This document shows, piece by piece, positions 1 to 12,576 of a stretch of 64,000 nt of DNA. Source of the stretch: Balanoglossus misakiensis (Eukaryota; Hemichordata); assembly GCA_040954595.2 (NCBI GenBank), contig CM082587.2, positions 930,001 through 994,000 of the forward strand, in the 5' to 3' direction. The number at the start of each line of letters is the position of its first letter. Within the stretch, counting starts at the first letter, position 1. The notes beneath the pieces were generated by a model that searched no databases, was not told the origin of the DNA, and was given only the letters and a program-made list of their open reading frames with translations. The position numbers and the translations under genes are program-made.

Positions 1-1120
1 TTTCCAGAATCATGACACTTGGAATCTTTGACCACTGAGACAGAAAACAAAATCCTAGAATAAGAACTGATCACTGACAATGCTTGGAATCTGCTGTTCA
101 CCATTTTTGTCGCCATGGTTACTCATCAGTTGTTACCATTCAACTGAGGCCCTGTTTAATTGGCGCAGCAATTTCTGGTGTGAACAAAATGACAGAAGTA
201 TGAACTTGTTATGTCCATGTGGGGACCGGGGGTATGAATTCAGCTGTAAAAACTAGTGATTAGCTATTTTATGATATTTTTTGGATCTGTGCAACTTCAG
301 CAAGTGATGGAATTGAATGGCATGGACAAGGGCAATTGTGTCTCCACTCACAACACTTGGTGCCATTGTCTGCACTCGTCTGGTACAATGGTGGAATCAA
401 TTCTGAAGTTGAACAATAAAGGTGTGACAGCCTCCTCAATGTGAATGGCAGTCTGTGTTGGTACACTGTCTCTTTTAATCGACTGTTGATTTACATTATC
501 GTGTCTCGTACTTTCACCTGACAGTGAATGTCAGACGTGACATTGAGTCAACTAGTGTGTGTTTTGCTTTAGACTACAAATGTATTTTAATAAATCTGAA
601 ACCCATACTCATCAATATTTTCAGAAATCTACTGAGCTTTTCATCTTCCCTGAAATATTCATCATTTAGATTAGATAGATAATTTTGATGTTGATCTCAG
701 TGTATTGAATGTGATGCAATGTGACGTGACGTCAATTACTTCCTTTTTAAGTGTTGATGCCGTCCACCATGGACATATGGAAAAAAATGTTCTATTAAAC
801 CTAAAAGACTAAAGTCAACTGAAGCCACCGTTATCAGGTCCCTGGGGACATCATATCATGTTCACGATTGTAGACACAGAACAATACCCTCTGTCAACGA
901 CAATCCTATTCAGTCATCTGAATACCTGAAGTAGACTCGTTTCCATCTAAGGTTGCTTAGAGAAGATGCAATGTCACAAAACTGGGAAGACCATACTAAC
1001 ATAGTTGTCGTCATCTTTAAAAAATGACATATAGACAAGCCAAGTGATACATACATGATGTATGTTTACAGTAAACAGTAGCTAAAAGTGAAAAAGGTAA
1101 TTTTTATCAATGTATATTAC
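1..1120. other. Left edge: intron 1 of the minus-strand kinesin; no exon recognised
   Basis: No kinesin motor motif (P-loop, switch I or II) is visible on the minus strand here, so the remaining exons probably lie outside the window. On the plus strand there is an AATAAA at about 588-593 and a pyrimidine-rich acceptor-like CAG near 300. These could be the 3' end of a plus-strand gene, but the open frame at 256-444 has no recognisable product. I call no gene. Confidence 0.4.
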
Positions 1121-1521
1121 CTCTGGTTGAACGGTCTAACCCTGACAGCAACGGTCACGCTTGAGCTACTTTCTTCAACTAATCCATGAATATTTCCAAC
1201 ACTACCGCGATATTTCACCGGTGTTTTCCTTGGAGCATCCATCTCCACATGGTTGTAACATTCAGGAGTACCAAAACCAACTTCTTCTATTTTATCACCA
1301 CCGTGCTTGACACGTCCGATTGGTGTCTTGAAAGATTCTTTCGGGGTTCCGAAGTCGTGTTTCTGGGTTGTTGTTTCTCGAGATGAAAATCCGCCATTCG
1401 GTTGCCTGTTCTCTTTCGCACCGTTTATGCTAGAACCAGCGTCGTCAGTAAGAGCCGGTAACTGTGGAAGAGATCGTCTATTCTTCGCAAGATCGGAGTT
1501 CAGCTTCGTAGCCATTTCCAA
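1121..1521 (-). CDS. Kinesin, first coding exon (N-terminal extension and start of motor domain); partial
   Basis: The exon opens at ATG 1521 (MEM; a second ATG at 1515) and ends at the donor AG|GTAATA (1121/1120) in phase 2. Its last residues, SVTVAVRVRPFNQR, are the first beta-strand of a kinesin motor, which hydrolyses ATP to move along microtubules. The 120-residue extension is low in predicted structure and rich in Thr-Pro (GTPKESFKTP, GTPEC, RKTPVK), as expected for CDK sites. A KEN tripeptide at residues 36-38 and RRSL at 15-18 resemble APC/C degrons. A long disordered N-terminus before the motor is typical of mitotic KIF14, so a KIF14-like kinesin-3 is my best guess, but the subfamily cannot be fixed from one exon. 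The rest of the gene leaves the window on the left. Confidence 0.75.
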
Positions 1522-1986
1522 TGTTTACTTTACGAGCGATTGGCGTCGTGATCGTGTCCCGATTATCGGCAAAGCTCAGCTTCAGCTGTTGACAGCGATG
1601 TGTAATATCTTGTCGTGTAACTAAATTCAGCTCTATTCCATCGCTGATCGAACAAAATATTACATCCTTGAGATTTAACTGAAGTTATCCTTTAGACACA
1701 GTGAGTATGCAACGGTACGCGATACGGTGCGATCGGCAAGTCAAATTTTCGAACGACTTCAATCAAACTTTTGATTGGTTCCCATTGTCCATGTGATCAC
1801 CACCTGACTAACAGGGTTCTTCTGAGGTCAAAGGTTACCTTGAAAGGGGCGTGTCCGCAAAACTGACATACATGTGTCACTGTCAGGTCATTGCCTGGTG
1901 CACATGCGAAGAGAACAGTCTTAGGCGGAAAACTTCCCAACCAGGCTAGTCTCTGGTCTGTATTCAGTCATCTCCTGGCAAGAACC
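1522..1986. promoter_or_regulatory. Divergent intergenic region between kinesin (-) and CUB/LDLa gene (+)
   Basis: About 465 bp separate the two start codons, which point away from each other. The stretch is less AT-rich than its surroundings and has several CpGs (around 1530-1570 and 1710-1740). I see no TATA box. It presumably holds both promoters. Confidence 0.45.
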
Positions 1987-4900
1987 ATGGCAAAAAGTGC
2001 ACTTCTGTCACTGGTAGTGGTGTTAGTTTTGGGTAAGCAAGCATTCGTTGTCCACACGTTGATTGATCATCGTGGTGCAGTCCACCACCATCTTGTACCA
2101 ATGGTGAACCCAACAGTAAACACAACCACTGCCTTGCATATGATTGTCACGTGCCTCTCTTTAATATGTACCCGCATATATTGCTGTCTGACAATGTCTG
2201 ACCTTCTAAAATGTATTACGATTATTAGATTAGTAGTAATCACAATAAAAACAGTCAGTAGCTATAAATTATTGAAATGTACTATTTTCGTTTTATCAGT
2301 TCGGAGAATTCTGGCTGAGGTCACAGAATTCTGACTATTGGTCTCAGAAACTAATGGCGCACCCTTGCCAGTTTTCGTTTTGTATTTAATCAGATCACAC
2401 GTCTATTATCCCCCTTGATAAGATTTTCTGTGTATATATGAAATTGATCTCTTTCCTTGAAACATATCAGAGTTCTTATTTGATGTATTTTTGAATCCAA
2501 CAGGTGTAGTTGTGGCAACACAGGAACTTGTGTTAGATGAAGAACGTAAGTTGTATCCATTTCACCCGTTCCCTTTTTGATCTACTGTACTGGATTGGGG
2601 AGGGGCAGGTCAGGGGTGTGTCACGTAAATATGTCTGCATCAGATACTGATATACACGTACTGCTGTTGAGTATAAGATTAATTTGAAAATTGAGTTAAA
2701 AAGTAACTGTTACTTTTAATAATTTCTGATAACTTGAAGTATTTTGTACAGTCTGGTGTACTGTTGGCAAATGCAGAATTATACTATGAAAACCATGTTG
2801 ACAAACCAGATTTGTATAGAGAGGCGTAATTTACCTCCTTGGAGTCACTTCTCCTTACTTCTGTTGAGACTAATTTACTTCCTCATTCACCAAAGTTGTA
2901 AAGGGAATCATGATACATGTTGCTCATGCTTTTGAAATATTTTTTTTTTCACTTATAGAGTGTGCATTCAGTTTGAATGAAAGTGATAGCACTTTTTTCT
3001 CACCAAACTATCCTGGGCAATATAATGCAAGCATTATCTGCACATGGAATATTGCTGTGGAAAATGGCTCTGTCATATATCTGACAATTCTGGATTTCTA
3101 CGTGGATGGAACTGGTGATGTGCTTCAAGTCTCTGATGGAAGTAAACTGATCGGAAATTTTTCCAAATCTGGTGAAGAAGGTATATTCTGTTTCCTTTAT
3201 AGAATAACTCTCATGAACTTTGATGACTGGTTTTATAATCTAATATGAACAAGAAGTCTTTCAGGTTCTTTGGTGTTTACTTCAACACTTTTGGCTGCCA
3301 TTATTCTGATTTTTGGACAGTAAATATCAATACATGTTCTTGCTATTTGTTTGTAGGACCTGATCAAAGACAAGTTTTGACACATGCTTTCATTTGAATC
3401 CATGCTTGAATCTGATATGGCATTATTTTTGTGTGTTTTTTTACCCAGCAATCCCAACACAAACATTCATGGTGATTTCTTCAACAAATGTTTTGAATGT
3501 GAAGTTAATCAGTTCTAGCTCATCCCCGGGACTGAATAAAAGAAGATTTGCAGCGAAATACAATATAGCTGGTAAGTAGAATTTGCTTGGAGCATTTTAA
3601 AGCTGCATGATGCACACACTATTGCTGCCACAATTAACAGTGGTTATATTTTTACAATGCCATCAAAATTGTTTGTTCGTTGAGTCTGTCAACTGTCATG
3701 TGAACATATTTACGTTGGCTTGTGGTTCTCACATCTCAGACGTTTTTGCAAACTTTGAATCAAGACAAGGATTTAGTAGTACATGCATATCTCTCATTTG
3801 TGAAAGCATAATGCTGACTATATTGCTATTCTTGTATCCAGCTTGCCACTATGAATTTGACGTATCCAATTTGTCAAGTTCCTTTGGTCCAATTTACTAC
3901 CTTGAAACTCAACCCAGTGTCACCTGTACATGGACCATTACGGCACCATTCGGACGAAAGCTATCACTGGCTTTCGATGAAGTCGCTTTGGGAAAGGATT
4001 CCTCTGTGGTCATACAAGAAGATGGCTCTACCTGGGCACAGTACTCAGGTAGGAATTCCTGAGTTCCCAGCTTTTGTGAATGATATTGCAATATTCTTCA
4101 TGGTTGTTTTATATGCTATTTATGAAATCCATTTTTGTTTATTTCTTTCTCTGTAGGAAGTGGAGATTTTCCAGACATCATTTCCAATGGAACTGAGCTG
4201 TTAGTTGAATATAACATACACAACACATCTGACATTGGTGTCTTGCTTGCATCATTTGTGACAATAACTGGTAATTAATCTTCCCCTATGAACGTGCTCT
4301 TTTACGCTTTTAGTACCGGTATGGTCCATCTGTCAACCTTTTATACTCTGACCCCCTGGGTGACCTATATCCCTGCAGACATTTTTTCTGAGCCTGGTTC
4401 TGAAATACTTTCTTCTCCTGATATAAAACTGATTTTATGTAATATTTTATTCCAATTATAAACAGATTGTGGGCCTAGTGTGTGGAATCTCTTTGATTCA
4501 ACTGAAACAGTGACCGTGTTTGTGGAAGGATTTGATCAGAATATGGACTGTCGATGGTTGATACAAGCACCAGAAGGAAAGACCTTAATGGCAGACTTTA
4601 ACACTTTGGTGATACAGAATCACAATGATTATGTCACTTTCCGTGACGGTCCACAGAGGAAAAGTAACATGCTTGGGACTTACACAGGAATCTTTGATTC
4701 CACAACAATCAAAGGTATAACTGTTAAAGTCATCTTCTTTTGAACCTGAAGCTATTCTCACACAGATACCGGTACTCAATCTTTAAATGCACAGTAATTA
4801 TATCGGCGGAACCCCAATCCATCAATCAAATACCAAAATTCTTTTTTTTTTTGCTAGACCTCCCGCTAACTTTAACATCTCAAACATATCTGTGGATCAA

Positions 4901-7786
4901 ACTGATAACTGATCAAGTTCCCAGCTCTGGAGGAGTCAACTTCACCGTGTATGTTCAAGGTATGATATTCACAATCATCTCTTTTCTCTTCGTGGCCATG
5001 TTCTTAGTGGCACAACTAATACATTTTGTATTGTAAACAAATCATGCATATCACACACTAAGCAAGTCCTTTAAAATTGTTTTGAATTTTGCAGAGTTCG
5101 GCCGACAATACTTACAAGCAGGACCCAAAGTTCCGTTTGAATTAAGTGCAACAACTTCAACCGTCACACAGTACTACAGATTTTCAACCGAACCACAATA
5201 TCAGACAATAAGTACAAACTACGACCAAGTGGAGTTAGAATTCACAGAATGTCACTTGTCAGAGAAGGCAACTATGAGCTTCTATGATGGAGAGAGCACC
5301 CTCGCTCCACTGTTGACCCAGTACAGCGGAAGCCTCTATGCTTGTGACCCTGTTTACTCCAGTGGGCAGAATGTATTCCTCGTTGTTGATGGAATTCAGG
5401 CAAACGACATCTTCTCTGGCAGGTTCAGTGTGATTGAACCAGGTAATCAGTGAACACTATAAAGATTTCAGTCAGCTTACGGTAGTAGTGCTCAAGCTTA
5501 TGTTTATAACGTTTTACATCAAAGAATGAAGAGTTCATCAGGGATGCCAGAAATGTCTGCTGGTTAACTTGGCAAGTTTTTGTTTTCTTTTTCACAGGTT
5601 GCCATGGCTACTACTTAGATTCAGCTGGTACTTTTACGCTTAGTGAGGCAAGACTGAACGATTCCAACTACTGCAGCTGGAATCTGAAGCCATCTGATGC
5701 ATGTAGGTACATTGCTATTGGTACAGCACTGTTCCACTGTTCTTTAGGTATTCAAAATTACCATGGCCAGAGTTTGTACCTCAATCGTCATATTGAATCA
5801 AAATGAACCAAAACTAACATAGATACATTTCTTTCTGTTTCAGCTGGTGTGTTGACTCTTGTCATTTCACAAATCATGATGGCGGAGACCGACACTATCA
5901 CAGTTCACTACGGACCAGGTCCTGGTAGTCCTGTCATCGCACAAATTGACAACTCTATGCACAAAAGTCCAGTCATCTTTTCAAGTGGACATAGCACAGG
6001 TCCAATGTTTGTAGAATTCAGCCGTCCATACAAGGCAACAGACGGCGCCAATGTAGTGTTTTCAGCATCCTACAAAGTGCAAGGGGGTAAGACTGGACTA
6101 TATCAGGTGTTGTATGTAAACATTTTATGAACATTTTTTTTATTTATTTGTCAAGCATTTTGCAGTTTTTGTATCATCAACTCTTGTAAAACTATTTTTG
6201 TTCCTTTTTTCCACAGGTTGCCAAAAAACCATGACTGCAACAAAGAACGGCCAGATGTTCTCCCCAGAGTTCCCAAATCAATATCCAATCAACGCCCAGT
6301 GTTTCCACAAATTAAATATTCCACCTGGAAAACTGGTCCACCTCTACTTTAATACTTTCAGCATTTATGCAAAACACAAAGTGCAGATTGTGGATAACAC
6401 TAATTCTACAAAACCGGCTGTGATTGGCTCTTACACAGGTGACCTGCTGCCCAATGATATTATTTTCACTGGTACAGCTGTTGAGGTCAATTTGTCAACA
6501 GTAGCACCAAACGTTACTGATTTGATGGTTGCCCAGGGCTACGATATGTCATACACTCTGCTTGGTAAGTTGTTCCATTTTTTCTAGACTCGAAGGAAAA
6601 TGGTCCTCTGGAATGTTTTAACATGTATTTTATAGAATAAATATGATTTTATAACCTCTAAACTCATTTTTCATTCCTTCTTTCTTTCTTCCTTTGTTAT
6701 TCCAGAATGTGGGGGTAATTTAACAAGCTCATCCAGCAGTTTTTCAACTCCTCAATGGCCGGAAGATGTTGTCAATTCCACTACTTGTATTTGGATTATC
6801 AGCATTCCGTCACCAGATCCAAAATCTAAAAATATCACCATCGTCAACATGACTTTCCCCACTGATAAAGTCATGCAAAGTTCCAAGTAAGTGAAAAGTA
6901 GATTTGATCAGTTTATCCTCAGTTTTTCTTTTACAATCAAGAACTTATGTATTTTACTACAAGGTTTGCATATCAGAAGAAAGGAAATCCATCAATTATT
7001 ATGTTGCTATTATTTATTCTTTTTTTTCCATGCCACAGCAACTACATAGAGGTCAGAGATGGGCCTTCACTGAGATCAACCAACATTACGCTTAATCTAA
7101 CATCTCCAACAGCAACCATACTGGCCACGTACAACTACATCTGGGTCAAGTATGTTTTCAGTAAAACAGATACTAACGCTGTAGGATTTCCAGTTCAGTT
7201 TACCTATCAAACATTTGGTAAGTGAGTTAGTGGGTGAGTGAGTGAAATCAACAGAAGACACCGCACTCTTCCCAGAAAAGTAATTTCCTGTTGCCTACAG
7301 CTCTGAGCTCATTGATGTGGAGACCATCCAGTTTCTTCATTGACGTTCTTTTCATAATTTAATTCTCATGATTCCATTTTGTTTCTAGTTTGCAGCGCTC
7401 TGTGTGAAAATGGGATCTGCATGCAACCAGATTGGCGATGTGATGGCTTAGATCAGTGTGGAGATGGTTCTGATGAGAAGAACTGTCCAGGAAAAGTCTG
7501 CCCGAAAGTGGAGACTAAAGGAGGGGGTGAGTAGCAGTATTGTCACACGCAGTTTTGGAAAGACAACAGTACGATATTAAACACCCAATCAGTCTCCTCT
7601 CAGGTTCATGAATGAATCATTATTCCATTTTTTCTTTCTACAGCTTCAGCTGGCATTATCATTCTGACCATAGCACTGAGTGTCATTGTGACAATCATTG
7701 TCTTTCTGTTGGCACCACGAATCAAGAGATGGTTCATCACCAGAAAATACTCGGCCATGGACAGTGATGTCACTGAGAGAATCTGA
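1987..7786 (+). CDS. Type I membrane protein with about seven CUB modules, one LDLa and a short tail
   Basis: Exons: 1987-2032, 2504-2545, 2959-3180, 3449-3571, 3842-4048, 4157-4270, 4466-4714, 4858-4959, 5095-5442, 5598-5702, 5844-6086, 6217-6564, 6706-6886, 7039-7217, 7389-7526, 7644-7786. They sum to 2790 nt (929 aa). Residues 1-22 are a signal peptide (hydrophobic [13 protein letters not shown]). CUB-like modules then follow in exon pairs, almost all bounded by phase-1 introns: [16 protein letters not shown] in the first, [14 protein letters not shown] in the sixth. Exon 15 is an LDLa with six Cys and the calcium box [10 protein letters not shown]. Exon 16 has one membrane helix ([20 protein letters not shown]) and a 22-residue tail with YSAM, a possible YxxPhi sorting signal. 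The fourth module lacks the usual first Cys and several lack the second disulfide. Likely a cell-surface binding or endocytic receptor; the ligand is unknown. Confidence 0.85.
7389..7526 (+). other. LDLa exon of the CUB/LDLa gene
   Basis: The exon starts and ends in phase 1. It encodes [16 protein letters not shown], then CDGLDQC and GDGSDEKNC. The six cysteines and the acidic DGSDE box match a calcium-binding LDL-receptor class A module directly before the membrane segment. Confidence 0.9.
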
Positions 7787-10700
7787 GATATCTCAGCTCT
7801 GTTGTTTGTCATCATTCAAAGTGACAGTACACTCTTGGAGCCCAACACTTTTTTGTGTGGGAGGGTTGTATCTACGAGAGTTTTTGTCAAGGTGCTTCAC
7901 TTACTCAAGGTTTACTGTGTTGGAGTAAAAATTAAAGATGGTTGGGACATTTGTGTTACCTTAGTCTTATAGTTACCCAGACCTGAGAGTTTTATAGCAA
8001 GAGTCAATCTCATTTCATAGTGATATCTCGGGGGACAAAATTAGGCATCCAACCCACCTGACCTCTGACCCACCTGCCCACAATGTCCCACCTGCAGTGT
8101 CATCATTTTGAATGTATGATCATTAATACTTTGGCCTGCTTTTACATGGCTTAGTTTAGTTTCTGAAAAACAATTAAATTGCTTGTCAGACATAGTTGAG
8201 TTTAACATTTATAAAACATTTTGAAATGTTCCAAGAACATTAAAAGTCCAGCAGTGTGTGTGTGTGTGTGTGCGTGCATGCGTGCAGATAAAATCGTTGC
8301 TTCCTTGCTTTCTTAGAGATCTTTGCAGATATCGTTGTATTCAGGAAAAAATCATTCCATTTATACAAAACGTCATTTGTTACTCTTAAAAAACACCCGC
8401 ATGGTATGATGGGAAGAATATTTCTTCAGATTGGTGAGTGCTTCTCAATGTCATGATTGCTGAGGTTAATAAAGGATGTGTTTTTACATACTCAGAAGAT
8501 TGAAAAAAATCTGGTTTTACTTATTCAGATAGATTTATAAGATTGTTTATCACTGAGGATATCATTGTTTCAGTATTTTGTAATTATCATGATTGATGGC
8601 CTTTAGAGGAATGGAAGAGTTTTTTATCAATGGCATTAAAATTGATATATAAACCAGGGATTCTGTTTCGATTTTTACCTTATACTTCTGATGTAATGCT
8701 GTGATATGATAATCTGCCTGAAGCACTATGCGTGAACACAAAATATTTTCAAAGACTCGTTATGCGAAACTTAGAGTTCTATTGTAGTGGCCGCATAGAT
8801 TATTTTATTTACTTTATGGATTACAGAATGTAAAATTTCAACACGCTCATTTGGTCGCCAGAATTTGCTGGCATGTCGTGTAGTACTCATTTACGTGGCA
8901 GAACCTGGGATGAAATCAACCAACATACATCCCATCGACGCTGAAATTTAACACGTCCATACACTGCGCACAGGTGTTGGCGAACGAGCGAGCTCAGATA
9001 ACTTTTAAAAAGGGATTTTGCACTGGGATTACAGAGAAAGCTTACCAATTCAACGCTAGTGACATCGGTGATAAGTCGAAACGTCACACCATATGGTTGG
9101 TCACTAATATCAACTTCAACGCAGCCACGGCCATCAAGGTAACATTTATTTTATGAAGGTTTATTATTGCCACAGCATCATGAATAACGAGATCGTCATA
9201 ATTCTATGGATCTCACAAAAGTAGTCTTGCAGCATTACGGTTTTCTGTCGCAACCCATGGGAAAGTTGAGTTCTGTCAAAATTTACACATCATCCTCGCA
9301 ACAGAAAGTAAGTAATACTTTTCAGGTCCAATATATCTACAAATATCGCGATCGACTCGATAACTCGAGATGAACTGAGTCGGAAGATGGTTGGAGTGTC
9401 TGCGTTCGTGACAATTGCTGTTGGAATGCCATGATAATTAATAAAGTAAATGACTACTGGTACTATTTAACATTCTAGGAATTTGCACATACCTCGACAC
9501 GAATGTCTTTTTTGTGACGTTTGGTGTCTGCCAGATCGGAGTGAAACCCTCACTTTTACGAATTTTGTCTGCAAAAACCAGACGGTTTACAATGAAATTT
9601 GTGATGCTTCATCAATTCTGCACATATGGTTTGTCGCGTGGCAAATATTATCATACAAACATGTATGAGTCAAAGTTTTATTCAGAACGGAATATGTTCC
9701 ACACCCACACCACTCTATATATTTAAATTTCAAAGATACAATGCATAAGATTAAACACGATTGGAACTATTTTGGGATGATTGAATTCTGGTAGAACGTG
9801 TACAACATCTCTGGAGCGCTATAGTACATCGCTACACTCCAGGTGATCATTTTTAATAGCATAATTGAGTTTAACAAACATAGCTCGTTTTTGTAAACAT
9901 TGCATACGTGTGCAACTGTCCCAAATAGTTCAAATCGAATGAGAAACAAGCGACAATACAGAACAAAGAAGAGAAAGAAATATATTACCTGCATAAAAGG
10001 CTGATATTTTGTATTTTGATAGGGATGAAAATAATATATAGTTAAAATTCATCAGCGCACTGGTCACGAATTTGATATTAATAATCTGACTGATGGGCCA
10101 GCGGTAGAATAAATACCAGCAGGTGTGTTCAGGTCACATGATTAATTAATGGGTAAACTCATATTGGAAATACATCGGCCACGCCCACCTGTTAACAGCA
10201 TGGTTCAAGTACCAAGAGTTTTCAATCTATTATGTTGCGCTGCACTGTACAAATGAATTAATATTATTTCATGGAAACGACAATACCATATACGCATTGC
10301 CGACAATAGGGATAGTAGTTAAAAGTGGCGTGAGATAAATGATATTTCAAGCGATAGAAATGTCCTTATTTACAACGGTTGCCATGCATCATTGCCTTTC
10401 ATTCATAGCATCGTAAAACCTGTATGACAGAAGGGTATAGAAATAAATTATATATCTTGTTGGCGAGGGTTCTCCGGAATCTGAACAGTGGTCAATGTGG
10501 GCAGATGGGGTTCGGGGATTTGCAATTTGTCTGTACAATTTCATATTCTAGGGATCCCGCTGCAAGGCGGTATAACTCCACTGCCATTTTCGGTGACACA
10601 AAACCGAAGAGTTATAAATATGCTACCACTTTGGGATGTCACGTGACTATGATAACCAGCTGCTGTATTTCGCGTAAATCATGGAGGAGGGGGGGGGGGG

Positions 10701-10980
10701 CTCCCACCTCCGTGGTCCATGCTCAGCCTATTTCTGTTGTACTGTTCACTGAATGTTCTACAACTTGAATACGGTTATCATTTCAGTACTAATGTCAAAA
10801 GTGAAAGTTTTGCGCAGTACATGTAGTACTTTATCCGGGCACTTCAGAAGTTTAGCAACATAATAGACACAATCACCCCATGTGTCGAAAAGTTTGCACC
10901 CTAGATACTGAAACCGTATTGAAGCCATTGAAAAGGGATGTGGTAATTATGCATGCGCATAATTGTTCTCTTTTATTCCA
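7787..10980. other. Intergenic region, no gene recognised; TG microsatellite and G-run
   Basis: The first part is the 3' UTR of the CUB/LDLa gene; candidate poly(A) signals include AATAAA at about 8468. A (TG)n tract with GCATGC variants lies at 8254-8286 and a run of 12 G at 10689-10700. The open frames here (8974-9156, 9483-9726, 10424-10768, minus 9767-9994) are short, have no recognisable domain and lack sensible splice partners. Confidence 0.5.
8254..8286. repeat. (TG)n microsatellite
   Basis: Alternating TG dinucleotides pass into GCGTGCATGCGTGC. This is a simple repeat downstream of the CUB/LDLa gene. Confidence 0.9.
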
Positions 10981-10981
10981 C

Positions 10982-11096
10982 GAACAATGCTCTGGTGTCG
11001 TAACAATACAGTGTGTACTCATCCTAAGCGCATAACCGTCATTGCATCACACACACCGTCCAGGAAGGGACCTAGACACACTTTCGTATATACACG
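10982..11096 (+). other. Possible 5' untranslated exon of the first copper transporter
   Basis: A strong donor ACACG|GTGAGTTTA ends at 11096. No signal-peptide or His-rich exon is found between it and the coding exon at 11836, which itself begins with ATG directly after its acceptor. An upstream non-coding leader is therefore the simplest reading. The 5' boundary is not determined. Confidence 0.3.
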
Positions 11097-11835
11097 GTGA
11101 GTTTAGATAGCGAGACATGGTAGTCTTTTTGTCATGCCACTATTTATACTCATAAAGGTGTCCTCGTTGTATCGGAACTCACAGAGTTCATTTCTGTGAA
11201 GGACATTCATTCTACCAGTACTGTGAAATGTGATAATTGTACATGTATTGTACAAATGTTCAGGCATGTTTGTTCATTTCAATGGGCGGAGTATCCTATC
11301 ATGACGACACACTTTTTGTGGAGAGAACTTGTTTTTTATTCAATTGCATGTTTCCTTTTCGCTCATGTATTATAATTAGTAAATTAAATGTATTTTAAGT
11401 TTGTGTCAGCCGCCATAGCTGGACGCGGACGGCTGCTGACGTGTGGTCTCACAAGACTGATTCTGATCACTCTAGCAACCCAGGTTGTACTGTCGTTCAC
11501 CGTCTACCTGTGACAACAACAACTTGAAAGTTCACCACAGATGACCGGACAGTCGCACATCAACACCTGTCGTACTGGGTTTAATTTTGTAGCATGAATA
11601 TTCATGTGAAAAACCAGCGAATTTACATATAAACCATAACTACTTCGGCCTACATGCACAAATTAACCCATCGAGGTTTTCTATTTAAAACACTGGTTAT
11701 ATTTAGATACGTTGGTTTGATGATTGTGTGCTACACGCACTTGTACTTTGCTGCAACTTTTACACCTTTTATCCACATACAATTGTGCTATGTGGTTCTA
11801 ATCATGACTTTTTTGTCTGCTGGATTTTATTTCAG

Positions 11836-12576
11836 ATGTACAGCTACTTCCATTTCAGTAGTGAAGTCACAATTTTGTTTGAAGGATGGCGAGTGAGCAA
11901 CGCCTGGCGTAAGTATAAAGTTACAAACAAAAGTCAAAACTGCTCTAGAAATGAACTAAAAAAGATACCACTGATGAAATTGTCATGATTGATCTTCACA
12001 GAAATGGTGTTGTCATGCCTGGCCGTTTTCTGCACCGCGTTTATCTTCGAAGGACTCAAAGTATTAAGGCACTTCTTGCTCAAAAAAGCGTTTCAAAATC
12101 AAACGACGATCGATGATGGGAAGTCGTCAGAAAAACAGGCGATCCTCAAGAAACAAGGGTAAGCAACTGAACATTGACACGGAACGCTTGTCAAATCGTT
12201 GACTTATAAGGGACAGATATTTACATGTAAAATGTAAGAAAATGAGCTTCGGAGGAAAATAAATGTCACGAATATAGATTAGTTTGATTAAAAGAGACGG
12301 CTCTTTTAAGTGTGAACATTGTGTCATTTGTGGGATTGCAACTATTTAATATTTCGATGATTTCCCAACAGGTTGGAACCGATGAAGACGATGTGTAATT
12401 TCCACCACGCAATACAAACGCTTCTTCATTTAGTACAGATGATTTTAGCCTACTCATTGATGTTGATTTTCATGACGTACAACGCCTGGCTTGCTGTCTC
12501 AATTCTCCTCGGTTTGACAGTGGGATATTTTGTGTTCGCTTGGAGGAACTATACAATCGTTTCTGTAGTTGATTAA
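11836..12576 (+). CDS. CTR-family copper transporter, copy 1 (CTR2-like, no ectodomain)
   Basis: Exons 11836-11908, 12002-12158, 12372-12576; 144 aa. SLC31 proteins form trimeric channels for Cu(I). The start is the ATG right after the acceptor, so the protein begins MYSYFHFSSEVTILFEGW, like mammalian CTR2, with no signal peptide and no His/Met-rich ectodomain. TM1 follows in exon 1-2. TM2 has the copper-selective MxxxM (SLMLIFMTYN) and TM3 the GxxxG (GLTVGYFVFAW). It ends SVVD without the C-terminal HCH of CTR1. Intron phases 1 and 2 match the three downstream copies, so they share ancestry by tandem duplication. In vertebrates CTR2 acts mainly on intracellular vesicles; that role is inferred here. 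Confidence 0.9.

Noticed and set aside
10424-10768. 114-codon open frame upstream of the copper-transporter array
   Set aside because: No signal peptide, no His/Met-rich sequence and no splice link to the 11836 exon; it includes a poly-G run.
11654-11835. Open frames suggesting an N-terminal extension of transporter copy 1
   Set aside because: The longer frame from ATG 11654 is out of phase with the CTR exon, and the in-phase frame has no ATG. The pyrimidine-rich acceptor before 11836 makes this intron.
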